Shown here: positions 9,420 to 18,085 of the stretch, one piece after another
Numbering within the stretch: position 1 is the stretch's first letter
Layout of the letters: each line of letters begins with the position of its first letter
Assembly (NCBI GenBank): GCA_963781705.1
Contig: CAWAGP010000004.1
Span: 1-62,579, forward strand
DNA: 62,579 nucleotides
Reading direction: 5' to 3'
DNA from: JALYGJ01 sp963781705
GTDB taxonomy: Bacteria > Chloroflexota > Limnocylindria > Limnocylindrales > CSP1-4
The notes under the pieces: generated by a model
What the model saw: only the letters and a program-made list of their open reading frames with translations
Databases searched by the model: none
What the model was told of the DNA's origin: nothing
Program-made: the position numbers and the translations under genes

Positions 9420-10124
9420 TTAATCCTTGGGCGCGTGCTCGACGATCATCCACTCGGTTGTTTCCTCGCCGGGCCTGTACCGACTATTGGCGCTCTTCAT
9501 GACCAGACCGCGGAAGCCGGCGCTGCGCCACGACGCAAACCAGTTGCGGGCGGGAGGCCGAACCCAGGGCGAGATGCGCACCAGGGCGCTCGTCTGGATC
9601 GTTGCCTCGAGCAGACGCTTGCGCTCTAGCAGCGGCACGTCGAGCAGCGACTGCCCGTCGACGCTGAGCAGGTCGACGGCGATGAAGCCACGCTCGCCGT
9701 CGCGTGGCCGGACGCGGGGTCCGGCGGACCGAATGCCCGTCCGCGACACACCCTCGACCAGCTTGCGCAGCGGCGAACTGACATCGACCATGACCGGTGA
9801 GACCCCCTCGCCGCCGAGCATCGCCTGCTCGCTGAGCACGCCGTCGATCACTGCTTCCGCCGCACCCACCGATCGGCGCAGCTGGTCGACGGCGCGCGGC
9901 GCCATGGCTGTTGCCTCGCCGCCATGTTCATCGAAGACCTCGATCGTGCCCCATTCGTCGGGCTCGGCCGACTGGGTGAAGTAAGCCAGCACGCGCTCGC
10001 CGCTCCACCATGGCTCGAGGATGGCATCGCCGATCTGCGCCCGGAAGCGGCCGCGATAGATAGTCTGCGGTCGCCAGTCTCGCCGATTGGCCGGGGCGTG
10101 CCCGGCGTCCGTCTCGAGGGGCAT
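9420..10124 (-). CDS. Degenerate ATP-dependent DNA ligase-like protein
   Basis: A 234-residue protein that keeps the outline of the nucleotidyltransferase domain of ATP-dependent DNA ligases but not its catalytic residues. Motif I (E-x-K-x-D-G-x-R) reads EPWWSGER (37-44), so the adenylated lysine is Trp. Motif III (DGE) reads IDGVLS (93-98), motif IIIa is well preserved as FIAVDLLSVDGQSLL (147-161) with VPLLERKRLLE after it, and motif IV (EGLVxK) reads RGLVMKSANSRYRPG (205-219). Ligase activity is therefore unlikely and a binding or structural role is inferred. The ATG at 10124 is 10 bases downstream of the galE stop. Other assignments are possible since the similarity is judged by eye. Confidence 0.6.
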   Translation of the reverse strand: MPLETDAGHAPANRRDWRPQTIYRGRFRAQIGDAILEPWWSGERVLAYFTQSAEPDEWGTIEVFDEHGGEATAMAPRAVDQLRRSVGAAEAVIDGVLSEQAMLGGEGVSPVMVDVSSPLRKLVEGVSRTGIRSAGPRVRPRDGERGFIAVDLLSVDGQSLLDVPLLERKRLLEATIQTSALVRISPWVRPPARNWFASWRSAGFRGLVMKSANSRYRPGEETTEWMIVEHAPKD

Positions 10125-10134
10125 CGCGCTGACT

Positions 10135-11136
10135 CTACGACTGCGCCTGCCCGTTGGCATAGCCCGTCGGATGCGCTCGGCGCCAGGCCCACGCAGAGCC
10201 GATGATCTCCGCCAGCGACCCGCGTCGCGGCTGCCAGCCAAGCATCTCGCGCGCCCGCTCGTTACTGGCCACCAGCGCCGGCGGATCGCCGGTCCCGCGT
10301 CGCTCGGCCCACTCATGTGCAATCTGGTGGCCCACGACCGACTCCGCCGTCTCGAATACCTCGCGAACGCTGAACCCGGCCGCGGTGCCCAGGTTGCAGG
10401 TCAGCGTCGATGGCTCAAGGCTGGCGGTCAGCTCGAGCGCCGCAAGGTGCGCGTCGGCGAGATCCTCGACATGGATGTAGTCGCGGATGCAGGTGCCATC
10501 GGGGGTCGGGTAGTCGGTGCCGAAGAGCGCCACCGGATCGCCGCTCAACGCAGCTGCGAGGACGTTGGGAATCAGGTGCGACTCGGGACGGTGATCCTCG
10601 CCCAGCGTTGACGTGGCGCCGGCGACGTTGAAGTAGCGCAAGGCGACGCTGCCCCAGCGATAGGCGCGGGAATAGGCGGTCAGCGCCATTTCGAAGGCGA
10701 GTTTGGTAGCGCCGTAGGTATTGATCGGGGCAAGGGGGTGGCTCTCCTCGATCGGTACGCGCGTCGGCGAACCGTAGACCGAGGCGGTCGAGGAGAAGAC
10801 GACGCGCCGAACGCCTGCCGCGTGGATCGCGTCGAGCAGGACGACCCCATCGCGGACGTTAGCGTCGAAGTAGAGCTGCGGCTCGAGCATCGATTCGGGC
10901 ACCAGCGAGAAGCCAGCGCAGTGCAGTACCGCATCGAGCGTGTCCTCGCGCAGCGTGCGCTCAACCAGGCCCTGGTCGCCGACCTCGCCGACCACCAGGT
11001 GGGCACCGTCGGGCACGGCCGCCCGATGACCCTTGACCAGCGAGTCGAGCACGGTCACGGCGTGGCCGGCGGCGAGCAGCCGCTCGACGCTCACGCTGCC
11101 GACATAGCCGGCACCACCGGTTACGAGAACTCTCAT
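10135..11136 (-). CDS. galE: UDP-glucose 4-epimerase
   Basis: An extended short-chain dehydrogenase of 333 residues that interconverts UDP-glucose and UDP-galactose using NAD. The N-terminal GGAGYVGS Rossmann motif, the SSTASVYG strand with catalytic Ser/Thr, the YGATK catalytic Tyr-Lys pair, RYFNVAGA and RDYIHVEDLADAH are classic GalE features. The start ATG has GGAGGG 10 nt upstream, placed over the end of the TPR gene. It heads the operon that contains the glucosylglycerate-type glycosyltransferases, which use nucleotide sugars, so a supply role is plausible. Confidence 0.93.
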   Translation of the reverse strand: MRVLVTGGAGYVGSVSVERLLAAGHAVTVLDSLVKGHRAAVPDGAHLVVGEVGDQGLVERTLREDTLDAVLHCAGFSLVPESMLEPQLYFDANVRDGVVLLDAIHAAGVRRVVFSSTASVYGSPTRVPIEESHPLAPINTYGATKLAFEMALTAYSRAYRWGSVALRYFNVAGATSTLGEDHRPESHLIPNVLAAALSGDPVALFGTDYPTPDGTCIRDYIHVEDLADAHLAALELTASLEPSTLTCNLGTAAGFSVREVFETAESVVGHQIAHEWAERRGTGDPPALVASNERAREMLGWQPRRGSLAEIIGSAWAWRRAHPTGYANGQAQS

Positions 11137-11143
11137 CGTTCGT

Positions 11144-11518
11144 TCACCCTCCCATTAGCCGCCTGAGCAGGCTCGGCCGGTGCGGCGCTGGTACGTCTGC
11201 TGCCTGTGCGTTCGTGGTCTCATGCTCCTGCTCGAAGCCGGCCGGCCGCTGAACCTGCTCGCCGCGCGTGACGAGCACTTCAGACAGGCGCGCCTCGAGA
11301 CGCAACGCGGCCGCGTTCTGCGGATCGATGGCCAGCGCAGCGCAGGCCCGCTCGTAGGCCAGCCGATCATCGCCGCGCTCGAGGGCCACCCGCGCCAGGC
11401 CGACCATGGCGATGGCGTTGCGTGGATCCGCCAGGACCGCGTTGCTGTAGATCTGCTCGGCCTGGTCGACCATGCCGTGCAGCAATGCCCGCTCGGCCTG
11501 GAGCATCGCCTCGATCAT
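11144..11518 (-). CDS. Small TPR-repeat protein
   Basis: A 124-residue protein with roughly two tetratricopeptide-like helical hairpins: AERALLHGMVDQAEQIYSNA followed by DPRNAIAMVGLARVALERGD and a third partial repeat at AYERACAALAIDPQNAAALR. The C-terminus is polar with a basic end. The ATG overlaps the TGA of the CCA-adding enzyme gene by 4 bp, so it is translationally coupled to it. No enzymatic motif; a scaffolding role is the usual expectation for TPR proteins. Confidence 0.7.
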   Translation of the reverse strand: MIEAMLQAERALLHGMVDQAEQIYSNAVLADPRNAIAMVGLARVALERGDDRLAYERACAALAIDPQNAAALRLEARLSEVLVTRGEQVQRPAGFEQEHETTNAQAADVPAPHRPSLLRRLMGG

Positions 11519-12889
11519 CTGTCCGGCGCCACTTTCTGGGCAATGTAGCGGCGCGCGTCGCCGAGCAGCACGTCCGGCTCGTTGCGCGCCGGGTCGGCGA
11601 TGACCGAGCCGAGCAGTCGATCGAGCAACTCGCCGACGATGCGGCCCGGGCGCGATGCCAAGCTCGCGCACGAGGTCGTCGCCGTGCACGGCGAGGTCGC
11701 GCAGCTCGAGCGGCGGGCGAGCCGCGAGCTCGTCGCCGACACGCCGGCGCAGCTCGTCGAGATGGCCGGTGTTGGCCGGCAGGCCACTGCCCAGGTTGTC
11801 CGCCGCGCGCAGGTTGAGCAGGTCGTCGATGAGCGGCGGCCCGACGCGCTTGATGAACCGGCGCACCGCGGCGGCGGTCCAGCGCGGCTCGTAGCTGAAC
11901 ATGTGTGCGCCGATGAGCCGGCTCACGCGTTCGATGTCGCGCCGCGGGAAGGCCAGCCGTGTCAGCAGTACCTCGGCCATGCGCGCGCCCTCCTCGTCAT
12001 GGCCGATGAAGTGGCCGTCGGCGGCCATGGTTGGCTTGCCGATGTCGTGCAGCAGGGCGGCGATGCGCAGAAGCTGATTGGGTGGATCGATGCCGGCCGC
12101 GGCATCGAGCGTGGCCAGGGAGTGATCCCACAGGTCGTGGCCGGGCAGCTTGTCCTGGGCCACACCGCTTTGGGCGGCCAGTTCGGGCAGGACCGGTGCC
12201 AGCAGGCCGGTTTCGGCCAGGATCGCAAAGGCGGTCGATGGCGGGTCGGCGGCGACCATCCGCCGCAGTTCCGCGCCGATGCGCTCCTGCGAGACCCAGC
12301 GCATCAGTTCGGCGGTGGCCGACATGGCCGCGCGCGTGCGCGGCTCGATCTCGAAGTCGAGCTGGGCGGCGAGGCGCGCGGCGCGCACCAGGCGCAGCGC
12401 GTCCTCGTCGAACCTGACCGTCGGGTCACCCACGGCCCGCAGCGTGCCCTGCTCCAGATCGGTCAGACCACCACTCGGATCGAGCAGTACGGGATCGCTC
12501 GCCGGCCGGCATCACGGCCCCAGGCGATGGCGTTGACGGTGAAGTCGCGGCGGACCAGATCCTCGGCGATCGAAATCCGAGAATGTCACCGCATCCGGCC
12601 GGCGATGATCGGCGTAGCGGTGGTCGCGGCGGAAGGTCGTGACCTCCACGTCGCGCGTGCCGGTGGGCACGGTCACCGTCCCGAAGCGGTTCTCATAGCG
12701 GCCGCCCGGGAACAGCTCCTTGATCCGTTCCGGGCGGGCATCCGTGGCCACGTCCCAGTCGTTCGCGGCACGGCCGAGCAACTCGTCACGCACGCCGCCG
12801 CCGACCACGTACGCCGCCTGTCCGGCACGCCACAGCGCCTGGAGCACCGCTGTCACATCGGCCGGCGGAACGACCGCCATGGGCGCCAC
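11515..12889 (-). CDS. cca: CCA-adding enzyme / poly(A) polymerase family tRNA nucleotidyltransferase with HD domain, multiply frameshifted
   Basis: Adds or repairs the 3' CCA of tRNA. The N-terminus has AAYVVGGGVRDELLGR and NDWDVATDA, the nucleotidyltransferase signature with the metal-binding Asp pair. The neck (LRLVRAARLAAQLDFEIEP) and the HD domain (LLRIAALLHDIGKP) follow. Three frame breaks are visible: an extra base in AAA 12573-12575, a missing base near 12505-12515, and an extra base at CCC 11645-11647. Repairing them gives a continuous protein ending IAQKVAPDR. The start is ATG 12889 or ATG 12880. Because the enzyme is essential, sequencing error is more likely than decay. Confidence 0.82.
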
Positions 12890-12908
12890 GGAGCCGGCTC
12901 GCGCGGGC

Positions 12909-13424
12909 TCAGTTCTGGCCGACGAACAGATAGTCGCGCCAGGGCTCGTTGCGCGGGTCGGCCAGGTATGGCGTGAACAGCGTGTAGACGTCGCAGCGCG
13001 GTTCGAACGGCGGGCGCATCAGCCGCATGCGCGCCTCATCGACGAAATGGCCACCCTTGCGGTGATTGCAGTGCTTGCACGCGGCGACCAGGTTGTCCCA
13101 CGAGTGGGAGCCGCCGCGATGGCGGGGAATGATGTGGTCGAGCGTCAGGTCGTGCGTCTGCGTGCCGCAGTACTGGCAGGTGTACTTGTCGCGCGCGAAG
13201 ATCTCGCGCCGCGACAGCCGGACGCGCGGGCGCGGGCGCTTGACGCGGTGGTGCAGGCGAATGACGCTTGGCGCGCGAAAGATCGCGGTAGGGGTCCGGA
13301 TCTCGTGGTGGTCGTACTGAATTACCTCGGCCTTTTCACCGAAGACCAGACGGAAGGCACGCCTGACGTTGCAGACGTTCAGGGGCTCGTAGTCCGAATT
13401 AAGAAGGAGTACGACGCTGTCCAT
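12909..13424 (-). CDS. HNH endonuclease family protein
   Basis: A 171-residue HNH protein of the widespread chromosomal family with N-terminal NSDYEPLNVCNVRRAFRLV. The nuclease core has CQYCG, LTLDHIIPRHRGG (HNH first His region), NLVAACKHCNHRKGG with the second CxxC, and a C-terminal YLADPRNEPWRDYLF. The four cysteines probably bind zinc. Family members are usually housekeeping genes of unclear role rather than homing or restriction nucleases. The ATG is preceded by an AGGGAG ribosome binding site. Confidence 0.88.
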   Translation of the reverse strand: MDSVVLLLNSDYEPLNVCNVRRAFRLVFGEKAEVIQYDHHEIRTPTAIFRAPSVIRLHHRVKRPRPRVRLSRREIFARDKYTCQYCGTQTHDLTLDHIIPRHRGGSHSWDNLVAACKHCNHRKGGHFVDEARMRLMRPPFEPRCDVYTLFTPYLADPRNEPWRDYLFVGQN

Positions 13425-13517
13425 TGCTCCCTGAAGTCGGCCGGGACTCGACCGATCGACTTTTGCATCGTATCAGGATTGAGCGTGAGAACCGCTTGGG
13501 CAAGCACGGCGTAGACG

Positions 13518-14243
13518 ATGACAATGGCGCCCATGAAGAGCCCGCGCGACGGCCGCCCGACCACGTCGCCGAGCCTTGACCAGGACGATCGCGCAGGCAT
13601 ATCGGCGCCACAGCAGGTCGCGACGCGCTCGTCTTTCGGCTGGCGCAGCGCCGCCCTGGCAGTGGCCGTGGCCATCGTCGGGCTGGTTGCCATCGCCCGA
13701 TTCGGCGGAGCTTCCGACCAGCCCCTGACTTCCAGCCAGCCGTCCTTTGCAGTCGCCCTCGCCACCGTCACGCCGCAGCCGCCCCAGCCTTCCGCGACGC
13801 CGCGACCGCGCTCCATCGGCGGGCTCATCGGGCGGCCGGCCGTTGGCGCGCCGATCCGACGCACCGCCGACGGCCTCGACTACATCGATGGCATCCCCAC
13901 CGCGGTCGCGGGCGTTCCCGTCGATCGTGTGCGCGACGCCCTGCTGTTGCCCGTCGGGAGCACCGTGCTCGTCGGCGGCTGGTACGTGCCGGGACCCTGC
14001 ACGACCACTGCCATTCAGCGCCAGTGCTCATCGGCCGTGCTGGCCGACGTGCCGATCGACCAGCAGGGCACCGGCTGGCTGGCCACCGACTGGCTGGTCG
14101 TGCAGGGCACCGTGCGCGGGAGTGGCGGGCTGGTGCTGCGCGGCACGCTCGACCCCGACCCGAACTGCTCGATCAACCTCGCCCGGCCGTGCCAGCCGCT
14201 GCTGCGTGTCGTGGCGACCAGCTGGACGAGTCCGGGCACGTGA
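13518..14243 (+). CDS. Membrane-anchored protein, paralogue A of a tandem pair
   Basis: I do not recognise the family. The 241-residue product has a single N-terminal transmembrane segment (residues about 44-62), a Pro/Thr-rich linker, and an extracytoplasmic domain with VRDALLLPVGSTVLVGGWYV and several cysteines. The same domain occurs in the next gene, so the two arose by duplication. Starts at 13518 or at ATG 13524 are both possible; TAGACG lies 6 nt before 13524. The stop TGA overlaps the GTG of the next gene. Confidence 0.6.
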   Translation: MTMAPMKSPRDGRPTTSPSLDQDDRAGISAPQQVATRSSFGWRSAALAVAVAIVGLVAIARFGGASDQPLTSSQPSFAVALATVTPQPPQPSATPRPRSIGGLIGRPAVGAPIRRTADGLDYIDGIPTAVAGVPVDRVRDALLLPVGSTVLVGGWYVPGPCTTTAIQRQCSSAVLADVPIDQQGTGWLATDWLVVQGTVRGSGGLVLRGTLDPDPNCSINLARPCQPLLRVVATSWTSPGT

Positions 14244-15277
14244 CCGGAGCCCAGCCTCCTGTGCCTGATCCGGTCGCGCTGCCGCCCTCCGGCCGCGCGG
14301 GCTGGCGCAGCGCCGCGCTGGTGGTCGCCGCCGTCCTCGTCGGGCTGGTGGCAGTGACGCACCTGCCCGGCCCGCCTACGGCATCGCTCGCGCCCAGCGC
14401 CGTCGCGACATTGACACCGACGCCGGTGCCATCCGCCTCGCTCGAGCCGGTGCTGATCGATGACCGCGGCCAGCGGCTGCCGCTGACGGTGTCGGTACCG
14501 CTCCCGGTCGGCCCGCTCATCCAGCGTCGCGCCGATGGCCAGCGCTACGTCGACGGCCTGCCCACGATCGTCGGTGGCCTGCCCGTCAAGCGCGTGCGTG
14601 ACGCACTGCTGGTGCCGGTGGGAACCACGCTGCTGATCGGCGGCTGGTACTACGGTCCAGATTGCCAGGTATTCCGCGCCGGCCCATGTCCGCCGGCGAC
14701 GCTCTCCGACGACCCCAGCGGCTCGCCCCGCACGGACAGCCTGGCGCTCGATGAGAACCAGGGCGCGGCGACCGGGGCACGCGTGTTCGACGTCACCGTC
14801 GAACCGGATCCGTCGTGCTACTTCATTCGGGCGACGCTATGCCTGCCCAGGCTCCATGTCGTCGCGGCGATGTGGTCCGATGATGCGCAGACGGCGACCG
14901 CGCCAATTGCACCCACGTCGATCCTCGGCTTGCTGTCGATCGGCTTTCCATACCTCGACTTCGCGGCACTGCCGGGAGCGGCGAGCAGCCGGTTATTTCC
15001 GAGCCAGACCTATGTGGGCACGCGCGCCAGTGCCGGGCATGGCCTTGAAGTGCCGCCGCCGGTGGCCATGGCCTTCATCTTCCCCTCGACCAGCGCACGC
15101 CGGGAAGCGGCGGCGGCGGTGCGTCAGGCGCAGGCGCCGTCCGGATCACGCCCCGGTTCGATGGGCACGCGCTGGGTCGTGCGCGCCAACGTCATGCTGC
15201 TCGTCAGCCTCGACCCCCAGACACTCGCCATCGTGAACGCCGCCGTCGCTGCCGCGGTCACGCTCAACGGCAGCTGA
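14240..15277 (+). CDS. Membrane-anchored protein, paralogue B of a tandem pair
   Basis: A 345-residue product with an N-terminal transmembrane segment (WRSAALVVAAVLVGLVAVTH), a Pro/Thr/Ser linker and a domain that repeats the pattern of the upstream gene: RRADGQRYVDGLPTIVGGLP, VKRVRDALLVPVGTTLLIGG, and a cysteine-containing segment. It has about 100 additional C-terminal residues. The GTG start was chosen because it overlaps the upstream TGA (GTGA) and excludes an unlikely Arg/Ala-rich extension. Probably faces outside the cell; function unknown. Confidence 0.65.
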   Translation: MTGAQPPVPDPVALPPSGRAGWRSAALVVAAVLVGLVAVTHLPGPPTASLAPSAVATLTPTPVPSASLEPVLIDDRGQRLPLTVSVPLPVGPLIQRRADGQRYVDGLPTIVGGLPVKRVRDALLVPVGTTLLIGGWYYGPDCQVFRAGPCPPATLSDDPSGSPRTDSLALDENQGAATGARVFDVTVEPDPSCYFIRATLCLPRLHVVAAMWSDDAQTATAPIAPTSILGLLSIGFPYLDFAALPGAASSRLFPSQTYVGTRASAGHGLEVPPPVAMAFIFPSTSARREAAAAVRQAQAPSGSRPGSMGTRWVVRANVMLLVSLDPQTLAIVNAAVAAAVTLNGS

Positions 15278-15280
15278 CGC

Positions 15281-16225
15281 CTACTGCGCGACGGCGGTAC
15301 GCCGGCCGGTGTACGGATCCCAGCCGCCCGCCTGTCCGACCTTGGACGACAGCGGCCTGCCCAATACGCCGGCGATGAAGCGCGCCGCGTCGAGGACGCC
15401 GGCCAGTTGACCGTGGTGGGCGATGCCCATGCCGTCGAGCAGGTAGATCAGGTCCTCGGTCGCCAGGTTGCCCGCCGCACCCGGCGCATAGGGGCAGCCG
15501 CCCGTGCCGCCAGCCGACGAGTCGAAACAAGCGACGCCGTCCTGCAGCGCGGCGGCGACGTTGGCCAGGGCGGTGCCGCGCGTGTCGTGGAAGTGGTAGG
15601 CGAGCCGATCGAGCGGCAGGCCGGCGGCGGTCAGCGCGGCCGTCAGCTCGTGGACCTGGCTCGGCACCGCGACGCCGATCGTGTCGCCCGGACAAATCTC
15701 GTGGGCGCCCAGGTCGGCCAGGCGCAGGCTGACCTCGACCACCTTGTCGGCGGCCACCCGCCCAGTGAACGGGCAGCCGAAGGCGGTCGAGACGTACGCC
15801 CGCGTCCACCAGCCGAGTTCATTGGCCCGCGCCAGCACAGGCCGGAACGCTTTGAGCGACTCGGCGACCGACATGCCGATGTTGCGCTCGGTGAACGCAT
15901 CGCTGGCAGCCGTGAACACGGCCAGCGCCGTGGCGCCGGCCGCCTCGGCGCGGGCCATGCCGCGCATGTTCGGCACTAGCACCGGGTAGCGCACCTCGGA
16001 GGCGATCGAGCTGGCAAGCACGCGCGGCAACAGGTTGTCCGCATCGGCGAGCTGCGGGATGGCGCTCGGCGACACGAAGCTGGTGGCCTCGATCTCGCGC
16101 AATCCGGCCGCCGCGAGCAGCCTGATGTACTCGAGCTTGGCGTCGGTCGATATCGCGCGGGACTCGTTCTGCAGTCCATCGCGCGGGCCGACCTCGTAGA
16201 TGCGGACTCGCCGCGGCAGGGTCAT
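15281..16225 (-). CDS. mvaB: Hydroxymethylglutaryl-CoA lyase
   Basis: Cleaves HMG-CoA to acetyl-CoA and acetoacetate, the last step of leucine catabolism. The 314-residue TIM-barrel protein has the N-terminal VGPRDGLQNE, the metal-binding AYHFHDTRG, and the active-site cysteine loop GGCPYAPGAAGNLATED. It follows the biotin carboxylase gene on the same strand, next to the hydratase and carboxyltransferase genes, matching the methylcrotonyl-CoA route. The ATG has TAGACT 9 nt upstream. Confidence 0.93.
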   Translation of the reverse strand: MTLPRRVRIYEVGPRDGLQNESRAISTDAKLEYIRLLAAAGLREIEATSFVSPSAIPQLADADNLLPRVLASSIASEVRYPVLVPNMRGMARAEAAGATALAVFTAASDAFTERNIGMSVAESLKAFRPVLARANELGWWTRAYVSTAFGCPFTGRVAADKVVEVSLRLADLGAHEICPGDTIGVAVPSQVHELTAALTAAGLPLDRLAYHFHDTRGTALANVAAALQDGVACFDSSAGGTGGCPYAPGAAGNLATEDLIYLLDGMGIAHHGQLAGVLDAARFIAGVLGRPLSSKVGQAGGWDPYTGRRTAVAQ

Positions 16226-16234
16226 CAGCGGCCG

Positions 16235-16240
16235 AGTCTA
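16235..16240 (-). promoter_or_regulatory. candidate -10 (TAGACT) for mvaB
   Basis: TAGACT on the minus strand ends 9 nt before the mvaB ATG. Its first three bases are the TAG stop codon of the upstream biotin carboxylase gene. Confidence 0.4.
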
Positions 16241-18073
16241 TGCCAGCTCGACCAGGGTCTGGCCGCGCTGGACCTGCTGGCCGCGCGCGACGAGGACTCG
16301 TTCGACGCGCGCCGCGGCGGGCGCCGACACGCTGTTCTCCATCTTCATCGCCTCGAGCACCAGCAGCACCTGCCCGGCCTCGACCTCGTCGCCGGCGTTG
16401 ACACGAACGGTGAGCACCGTGCCGGGCATCGGCGCCGTCACGCGGTCCGCCAGCCCACCGTGGTGAGCAGCCGTGCGCACCGCCGACTCGACACTCGGCG
16501 CCGGCGCCAACCGCGCGCGAAGCGACTGCCCGTCCAGGTCGAACAGGACCGAGCCATCGCCCATCTCGAGCCACGCGACGCCGCCACGGGTTGTCTGCTC
16601 CGGCACGTCGATCGAGCGTTGCACATCGGCCATCACGACGCGCAATCGTGGCGCCGCGTTGAGCCTGAAGCCGGGCGTGGCGCCGGTCCACCACTCGCCC
16701 AGGCTCGCCGACAACGCCTGCGCAGCTGCGGTCCACGCCTCGGACGGCAGCTCGTCGACCGGCTGCCAGTTTGCGTCGATCAATTCGGTGTTTGTCAAAC
16801 CAGCCTTCACGTCGGGCAGCGCCAGCAGCCAGCGCAGGAAGCCGCGGTTGGTCGTCACGCCCAGCACGGCCGTGGCCGCGAGGGCCGCATCGAGTCGCGC
16901 CAGCGCACCGGCGCGATCCGACGCATGGCTGATGAGCTTCGCCAGCAGCGGGTCATAGCGCGTGCCAACGACGTCGCCGGTCCCGACGCCCGCGTCGATG
17001 CGCACCTCGGCAGGGGCTGCCGGCCAACGCAGCTCGACGATGTCGCCGACGGCCGGCAGGAAGCCGGCGCGCGCATCCTCGGCGTACAGCCGCGACTCGA
17101 TCGCGTGACCGCTCAGGTGGACCGCGCGCTGGGCGCTAGTCAGCGGTTGACCCGCGGCGATTGACAGCTGGTCGGCGACCAGGTCGCGGCCGGTCACCAG
17201 CTCCGTCACCGGATGTTCGACCTGCAACCGCGCGTTGACCTCCAGGAAGAAGAAGTCGCCCGTGTCCGTGACCAGGAATTCGGCCGTGCCGGCACCTTCG
17301 TAGCCAGCAGCCGCGGCCAGCTTTAGCGCTGCCTCGCCCAGCCGCGCCCGCAGGTCATCGTCGACGGCCGGCGAGGGCGACTCCTCGATCACCTTCTGAT
17401 GGCGACGCTGCAGCGAACACTCGCGTTCGCCAAGGTGGATGGCGTTGCCAAGACCGTCGCGCAGGAACTGGATCTCGACGTGGTGCGGCCGCGGCAGGTA
17501 GTGCTCGATGACCAGCCGCTCGTCGCCGAAGGCCGCGGCCGCCTCGCGGCGCGCACGCGCAACCGACTCGCGGAGTTCAGCCGGCCGGGCGACCAGGTGC
17601 ATGCCCTTGCCGCCGCCGCCTGCGCTCGGCTTAAGCAGCACCGGATATCCGATGCGCCGCGCGGCGCGCGCCAGCTGTCCGTCCGACTGGCCATCGCCGT
17701 CATAACCGGGCAGTACCGGCACGCCGAGCGACACAGCCATCCTGCGCGCGGCCGCCTTGTCGCCGAGCGCGCGCATTGCCGCCGGTGGCGGCCCAACCCA
17801 GGCCAGGCCGGCATCGATCACCGCCTGGGCGAAGTCAGCGTTCTCGGCCAGGAAGCCGTAGCCGGGGTGGATCGCGTCCGCGCGCGCCGCCTGCGCGGCG
17901 GCGATGACCGCGTCGCCATCGAGATACGTCGCGCCCGGCAGCGGCACGATCTCGTCCGCCGCGCCGGTCCACCACGCCCGCGCCTGGTCTTCGGCGACAA
18001 GCGCGAGGCAGGTGATGTCCAGTTGGCGGCAGGTGCGCGCGATGCGCACGACCAACTCGCCGCGGTTGGCCAC
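16238..18073 (-). CDS. mccA: Acyl-CoA (methylcrotonyl-CoA) carboxylase biotin carboxylase/BCCP subunit
   Basis: The alpha subunit of a biotin-dependent acyl-CoA carboxylase. It has the ATP-grasp biotin carboxylase domain (ANRGEL at the start, PSAGGGGKGM, FFFLEVNARLQVEHPVTE), a linker domain, and a C-terminal biotinyl domain with EAMKME (biotinylated lysine about 577 counted from the GTG at 18073). Context with mvaB, a hydratase and the beta subunit indicates 3-methylcrotonyl-CoA as substrate. The GTG at 18073 falls inside the conserved first strand; the natural N-terminus SIKRLLVANRGE lies just upstream in the same frame without any start codon, and runs into an HTH-coding frame. See the separate entry. 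Probably a frameshift near 18090. Confidence 0.9.
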   Translation of the reverse strand: MANRGELVVRIARTCRQLDITCLALVAEDQARAWWTGAADEIVPLPGATYLDGDAVIAAAQAARADAIHPGYGFLAENADFAQAVIDAGLAWVGPPPAAMRALGDKAAARRMAVSLGVPVLPGYDGDGQSDGQLARAARRIGYPVLLKPSAGGGGKGMHLVARPAELRESVARARREAAAAFGDERLVIEHYLPRPHHVEIQFLRDGLGNAIHLGERECSLQRRHQKVIEESPSPAVDDDLRARLGEAALKLAAAAGYEGAGTAEFLVTDTGDFFFLEVNARLQVEHPVTELVTGRDLVADQLSIAAGQPLTSAQRAVHLSGHAIESRLYAEDARAGFLPAVGDIVELRWPAAPAEVRIDAGVGTGDVVGTRYDPLLAKLISHASDRAGALARLDAALAATAVLGVTTNRGFLRWLLALPDVKAGLTNTELIDANWQPVDELPSEAWTAAAQALSASLGEWWTGATPGFRLNAAPRLRVVMADVQRSIDVPEQTTRGGVAWLEMGDGSVLFDLDGQSLRARLAPAPSVESAVRTAAHHGGLADRVTAPMPGTVLTVRVNAGDEVEAGQVLLVLEAMKMENSVSAPAAARVERVLVARGQQVQRGQTLVELA

Positions 18074-18085
18074 CAGCAGGCGCTT

